From: Euglena gracilis
Lineage: Eukaryota > Euglenida > Euglenophyceae > Euglenales
DNA length: 64,000 nucleotides
Reading direction: 5' to 3'
NCBI GenBank assembly: GCA_039621445.1
Contig: CP154955.1
Span: 28,651,471-28,715,470 of the forward strand
The position numbers were made by a program, and so were the translations under genes. Positions 63,498 to 64,000 of the stretch are shown in pieces. Under the pieces are notes generated by a model, which searched no databases, was not told the DNA's origin, and was given only the letters and a program-made list of their open reading frames with translations. Within the stretch, counting starts at the first letter, position 1. Every line of letters starts with the position of its first letter.

Positions 63498-64000
63498 TCA
63501 GTGTCCGGCCCGGGGGGCTGGTCCGGGATGTACACGTTTCCGCCGCCGCTGGAGTCGGAGGAGGGGGGTGGACCCCGTCGGCGCGGGCTGGGCGGCGCCG
63601 GACGCCGGTGCCCGTCCGCGACCGCCTCGATCCGCCGCGGCCGCGGACATTGCGACCGCTCTGCCGGGCGCAGGTGCGCTCCGCCGCGGCGCGCAGCGTC
63701 GCCGCAGCTCCCGGAGCCGCTCTGTGGACTGCGCCACCCACTCCCGCCCCACGCCGCCGGCGCCGATGCGCTTGGCCCCAGGGGTGCCCGGCCACACGGC
63801 GATGTAGAGGTCCATCGCCTCGTCGAAGGACTGCGACTGCGGGTGCTGCTTCAGGGCCCTCCCGAGGCGGCTGATGGCGGCCTCGTTCAGCTCCTCGGCG
63901 TAGCAGCAAGCCGGCAGGCGGTCGTGCCACTCCGTCCACAGCAGCAGCGCGCAGGACACCGTCCGCACGTACTCCGAGGAGGACCGGGCCCGCGGCGGGC
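63498..64000 (-). CDS. Exon(s) of an unrecognised gene running off the window
   Basis: On the minus strand the frame entering at the window edge reads SSSEYVRTVSCALLLWTEWH, YAEELNEAAISRLGRALKQH and EAMDLYIAVWPGTPGAKRIG, then becomes Arg/Ala-rich after about 63690. Another frame near 63590-63495 reads SSDSSGGGNVYIPDQPPGPD and is the more protein-like one there, so a frame change or small intron is likely between. It may be the 5' part of the ParB-like gene or the end of a neighbour. No family is recognised; the first 90 residues are predicted mostly helical by composition. Confidence 0.5.
   Translation of the reverse strand, partial: PPRARSSSEYVRTVSCALLLWTEWHDRLPACCYAEELNEAAISRLGRALKQHPQSQSFDEAMDLYIAVWPGTPGAKRIGAGGVGREWVAQSTERLRELRRRCAPRRSAPAPGRAVAMSAAAADRGGRGRAPASGAAQPAPTGSTPLLRLQRRRKRVHPGPAPRAGH

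Larger units (their letters stand above)
57940..63679. promoter_or_regulatory. Second cluster of GCGCANNTGCGC near-palindromes
   Basis: Copies lie at about 57940, 58266, 58731, 58879, 58979, 60108, 60470, 61111, 61220, 61277, 61999, 62044, 62384, 62466 and 63668. The plus strand usually reads GCGCAGGTGCGC. The three consecutive introns of the ParB-like gene hold three, two and two copies. Two copies fall in coding low-complexity DNA. The function is unknown. Confidence 0.6.

Overview
The window looks like nuclear DNA of a microbial eukaryote with very large, repeat-filled introns. There are no operons, ribosome binding sites or bacterial-style ORFs. Genes appear as exons of about 40-230 bp separated by introns of about 80 bp to 4 kb, and most long open frames are translations of microsatellites or C/G-tract repeats. 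One gene encodes a cyclophilin preceded by what reads as an ER-type signal peptide, a hydrophobic stretch and a twin-arginine thylakoid-type signal. This suggests an alga with a complex (secondary) plastid; the lineage cannot be fixed from the sequence alone. Exons were joined by hand, and splice phases match at most of the junctions given below.

Layout. 2.8-5.0 kb (+): 3' part of a gene with a ubiquitin-like tail, recalling ZFAND1-type proteins. 6.4-21.9 kb (+): a C2-domain / coiled-coil protein with a Ser/Pro/Tyr-rich tail. 24.1-34.6 kb (+): a B-box zinc-finger / coiled-coil protein. 35.3-41.9 kb (+): the lumen-type cyclophilin. 42.3-48.9 kb: a mobile-element block in which a G-rich minisatellite is split by a hAT-like element with an exact 8-bp target duplication and by a 5'-truncated LINE on the minus strand. 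49.4-57.1 kb (+): an OTU deubiquitinase of A20/Cezanne type. 58.9-62.9 kb (-): a protein with a ParB-like segment, then at 63.5-64 kb (-) an exon that runs off the window.

Five genes on the plus strand run head to tail and meet the minus-strand gene near 57-58.9 kb. Three gene types (B-box, OTU, ubiquitin-like/AN1-type) belong to families often linked to ubiquitin signalling, but nothing shows that they act together.

The repeat landscape is the most unusual aspect. It has families of short C/G-tract repeats inside introns, acceptor-mimic TTTTTTGCAG arrays, a dispersed near-palindrome TGCGCANNTGCGCA confined largely to introns, splice donors that favour GTGTG (two of them opening straight into TG microsatellites), a fold-back element with telomere-like arms, and several nested minisatellites.
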